The notes beneath the pieces were generated by a model. That model saw only the letters and a list, made by a program, of their open reading frames with translations, was not told where the DNA came from and searched no databases. A stretch of 8,887 nt of DNA from JBEKCP01 sp050014815 (GTDB lineage Bacteria; Planctomycetota; Planctomycetia; Pirellulales; Thermoguttaceae). The position numbers and the translations under genes were made by a program. The stretch spans positions 1 through 8,887 of the forward strand of contig JBEKCP010000218.1 of the NCBI GenBank assembly GCA_050014815.1. The letters are read 5' to 3'. This document shows positions 7,108 through 8,887 of the stretch, one piece after another (the stretch's first letter is position 1; the number at the start of each line of letters is the position of its first letter).

Positions 7108-8823
7108 ATGAGGCAAGATCCGACCGGGCGGAACAAGTTCTACGTCGAGATCATCAAGCCCTCGCACTACGACGACCAGGGCTATGTGATCCAGTGGCGC
7201 TGGGCGCTGATGCCGTCGAACTCGTTGGCCTGCCTGTATGCCCTGGTCCAGGACGTCGCCGAGAGGGGCGCCCTGGGCGACGATGTCGAAGTGATCGCGA
7301 GCTGTTACGACGAATCGCAAACGGTGATCCCCGTACGCCGGATCATCCGCCGCATCGCGGCCCACGGGGGGCGAGGCATCGTGCTGATGGCGGGCGTGCA
7401 AACCAACCAGTTTCCCCGCGCCGCCGACCTGGCCCGCCAGTTCCGCGCCGCGGGTGTCCCGGTGGCCATCGGCGGCTTCCACGTCAGCGGGTCGATGGCC
7501 ATGCTGGCCGAGTTGCCCTCCGAGCTCCGGGCCGTGCGGGACATGGGGGTGACGCTCTTCGCCGGCGAGGCCGAGGGCCGCATGGAGGGCCTCCTGGCCG
7601 ACGCCTGCCACGGCCGATTGCAGGGGGTCTACAACTACCTCGGGGATCTTCCGGAGCTGCAGGGGCAGCCGGTGCCCTTCCTGCCGCGCGGCGTCGGCGG
7701 GCGGACCGTGCTCGTCGCGGCGCTGGACGCCGGCCGCGGATGCCCCTTCGAGTGCAGCTTCTGCACAATCATCAATGTCCAGGGCCGCCGCTCGCGATGG
7801 CGCACGGCGGACGACGTGGAACGGGTCGTCCGCGCCAACCTGGCCCAGGGCGTCCACCGGTTTTTCATTACCGACGACAACTTTGCGCGGAACAAGAACT
7901 GGGAAGCGATCTTCGACCGGCTCATCGCGATGCGGGAACAAGAGGGCCTCCGCATCAAGTTCATGATCCAGGTGGACTTGATGTGCCACAAGATCCCCGG
8001 TTTCGTCGAGAAGGCGGCCCGCGCCGGCTGCACCCGCGTGTTCCTCGGCCTGGAGAGCATCAACCCGGAGAACCTGGCGGCGGCCCGGAAGCGGCAGAAC
8101 CAGGTCGGCGAGTACCGTGGCATGCTCGAAGGGTGGCGGTCGCGGGGGGTCATTACCTACGCGGGCTACATCCTCGGTTTCCCGGGCGACACGCCCGAGT
8201 CGATCGCTCGCGACATCGAGACGATTCAGCGGGAACTGCCCGTGGATATCCTCGAATTCATGCTCCTGACGCCGCTGCCCGGCTCGGCCGACCACCGTGC
8301 GATGCTCCAGCGGGGCGAGTGGATGGAGCCCGACCTGAACCGCTACGACGCGGAGCACGTGCTGACCCGGCACTCGAAGATGAGCCGCGAGGAGTGGGCG
8401 GGGATATACGATCGGGCGTGGCACTTGTACTACAGCCCGCGGCACGTCGAGACGCTCCTGCGCCGCGCCCGGGCGGGAGGGGCCGGAATGCGCCACCTGG
8501 CCGCCGCCATCCTGCTCTATTACGGCAATTACCGGTTCGAGCGGGTGCATCCTCTTCAGGCTGGCCTGTTGCGGCGGAAGGTCCGCGGCACGCGGCGTCG
8601 CGGCTCGCCGCCGGACAACCCGCTGGGGTTCTACGTCCGCCGCGCGTGGGAGACGCTCTCGGCCGCCGTCGGGTTCGGCCTCTATTGGCTTTGGCTGGAG
8701 CGTCTGCGGAAGCGAATCCTGCGCGACCCGTCGGCGAAGGCGTACGCCGATCGGGCGCTGGTGGGCGGCCCCGCAGGCGATCTCACGTCCGGCGACGCCG
8801 CACGGGCCGCCAGGGCGGCGTGA
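7108..8823 (+). CDS. Radical SAM protein with cobalamin-binding-like N-terminal domain
   Basis: A 571-residue protein. C212, C216 and C219 (CPFECSFC) form the CxxxCxxC motif that holds the [4Fe-4S] cluster used to cleave S-adenosylmethionine. Other core elements are FLGLES (312-317), GFPGDTPES (from 357) and TPLPGS (ending at 393). Residues 1 to about 170 resemble the Rossmann-like B12-binding domain (VLMAGVQTNQFPRA, then IGGFHVSG near 121-128). However, the cobalamin-ligating DxHxxG motif is not visible; the region has DESQT at 68-72. Cobalamin binding is therefore doubtful. About 170 residues beyond the core form a basic, aromatic-rich extension with a hydrophobic stretch near 517-530 (LSAAVGFGLYWLWL) that could touch the membrane. 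The start at 7108 is supported by GGGGA 7 nt upstream; an in-frame upstream extension runs into araA. Proteins with the same IKPSHYDDxGYVIQW opening are, to my recollection, widespread but uncharacterised. The substrate is unknown and neighbours give no clue. Confidence 0.88.
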   Translation: MRQDPTGRNKFYVEIIKPSHYDDQGYVIQWRWALMPSNSLACLYALVQDVAERGALGDDVEVIASCYDESQTVIPVRRIIRRIAAHGGRGIVLMAGVQTNQFPRAADLARQFRAAGVPVAIGGFHVSGSMAMLAELPSELRAVRDMGVTLFAGEAEGRMEGLLADACHGRLQGVYNYLGDLPELQGQPVPFLPRGVGGRTVLVAALDAGRGCPFECSFCTIINVQGRRSRWRTADDVERVVRANLAQGVHRFFITDDNFARNKNWEAIFDRLIAMREQEGLRIKFMIQVDLMCHKIPGFVEKAARAGCTRVFLGLESINPENLAAARKRQNQVGEYRGMLEGWRSRGVITYAGYILGFPGDTPESIARDIETIQRELPVDILEFMLLTPLPGSADHRAMLQRGEWMEPDLNRYDAEHVLTRHSKMSREEWAGIYDRAWHLYYSPRHVETLLRRARAGGAGMRHLAAAILLYYGNYRFERVHPLQAGLLRRKVRGTRRRGSPPDNPLGFYVRRAWETLSAAVGFGLYWLWLERLRKRILRDPSAKAYADRALVGGPAGDLTSGDAARAARAA

Positions 8824-8842
8824 GGGGCTGCCGGGAAAGGCA

Positions 8843-8887
8843 GGTCCCGCTTGCCGAGCGGGACCCGGTTTTGCAGGGTCCCGCTCG
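8843..8887 (+). terminator. Overlapping palindromes after the radical SAM gene
   Basis: GGTCCCGCT at 8843-8851 pairs with AGCGGGACC at 8857-8865 (9 bp, loop TGCCG), followed by CGGTTTT, so it could act as an intrinsic terminator 19 nt after the stop. The right arm also pairs over 12 bp (8855-8866) with a second copy at 8876-8887, around a 9-nt loop. The two hairpins exclude each other. The second one reaches the window edge and may be longer. The repeated units also suggest a dispersed repeat. Confidence 0.6.

Overview
The window is GC-rich DNA, most probably from a planctomycete bacterium. That assignment is inference. It rests on a membrane Ser/Thr protein kinase next to a membrane protein with a J-like N-terminal domain (a pairing style I associate with Planctomycetes), a secreted beta-helix protein, an Rcp1-type receiver, and intergenic GGGATTA/GGGATTG heptad and GGTCCCGCT palindromic repeats. 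All genes I accept lie on the + strand.

Layout. 1-279: non-coding, with two inverted repeats and a possible extended -10 promoter. 280-1676: a secreted beta-helix protein whose stop codon overlaps (ATGA) the start of a single-domain response regulator. 1679-1766: a palindrome of G-rich heptads with a four-G-run motif on each strand. 1786-3039: a promoter, a leader hairpin and a clear Shine-Dalgarno site in front of a J-like, proline-rich, single-pass membrane protein. 3053-4654: a Ser/Thr protein kinase with a TPR-like extracytoplasmic part, 13 nt downstream and very likely in the same operon. 4757-5203: the complete tmRNA gene (ssrA), with its own promoter, a readable pseudoknot, the tag frame AESHLAMAA and a strong terminator. 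5298-6934: L-arabinose isomerase (araA) behind a structured leader. 6935-7107: spacer with a CTCTCCC/GGGAGAG hairpin repeat and a possible promoter. 7108-8823: a radical SAM protein with a degenerate cobalamin-binding-like N-terminal domain. 8824-8887: overlapping palindromes that run off the window.

How the genes relate. Three units can be read: beta-helix plus receiver (translationally coupled), J-like protein plus kinase (a probable transmembrane signalling pair), and stand-alone housekeeping or metabolic genes (ssrA, araA, radical SAM). No araB, araD or sugar transporter lies beside araA, and no histidine kinase lies beside the receiver, so their partners must be elsewhere. The least-explained items are the J-like/kinase pair, the radical SAM family, and the structured elements placed in nearly every intergenic gap. 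I see no CRISPR array, transposase, phage gene or defence module.
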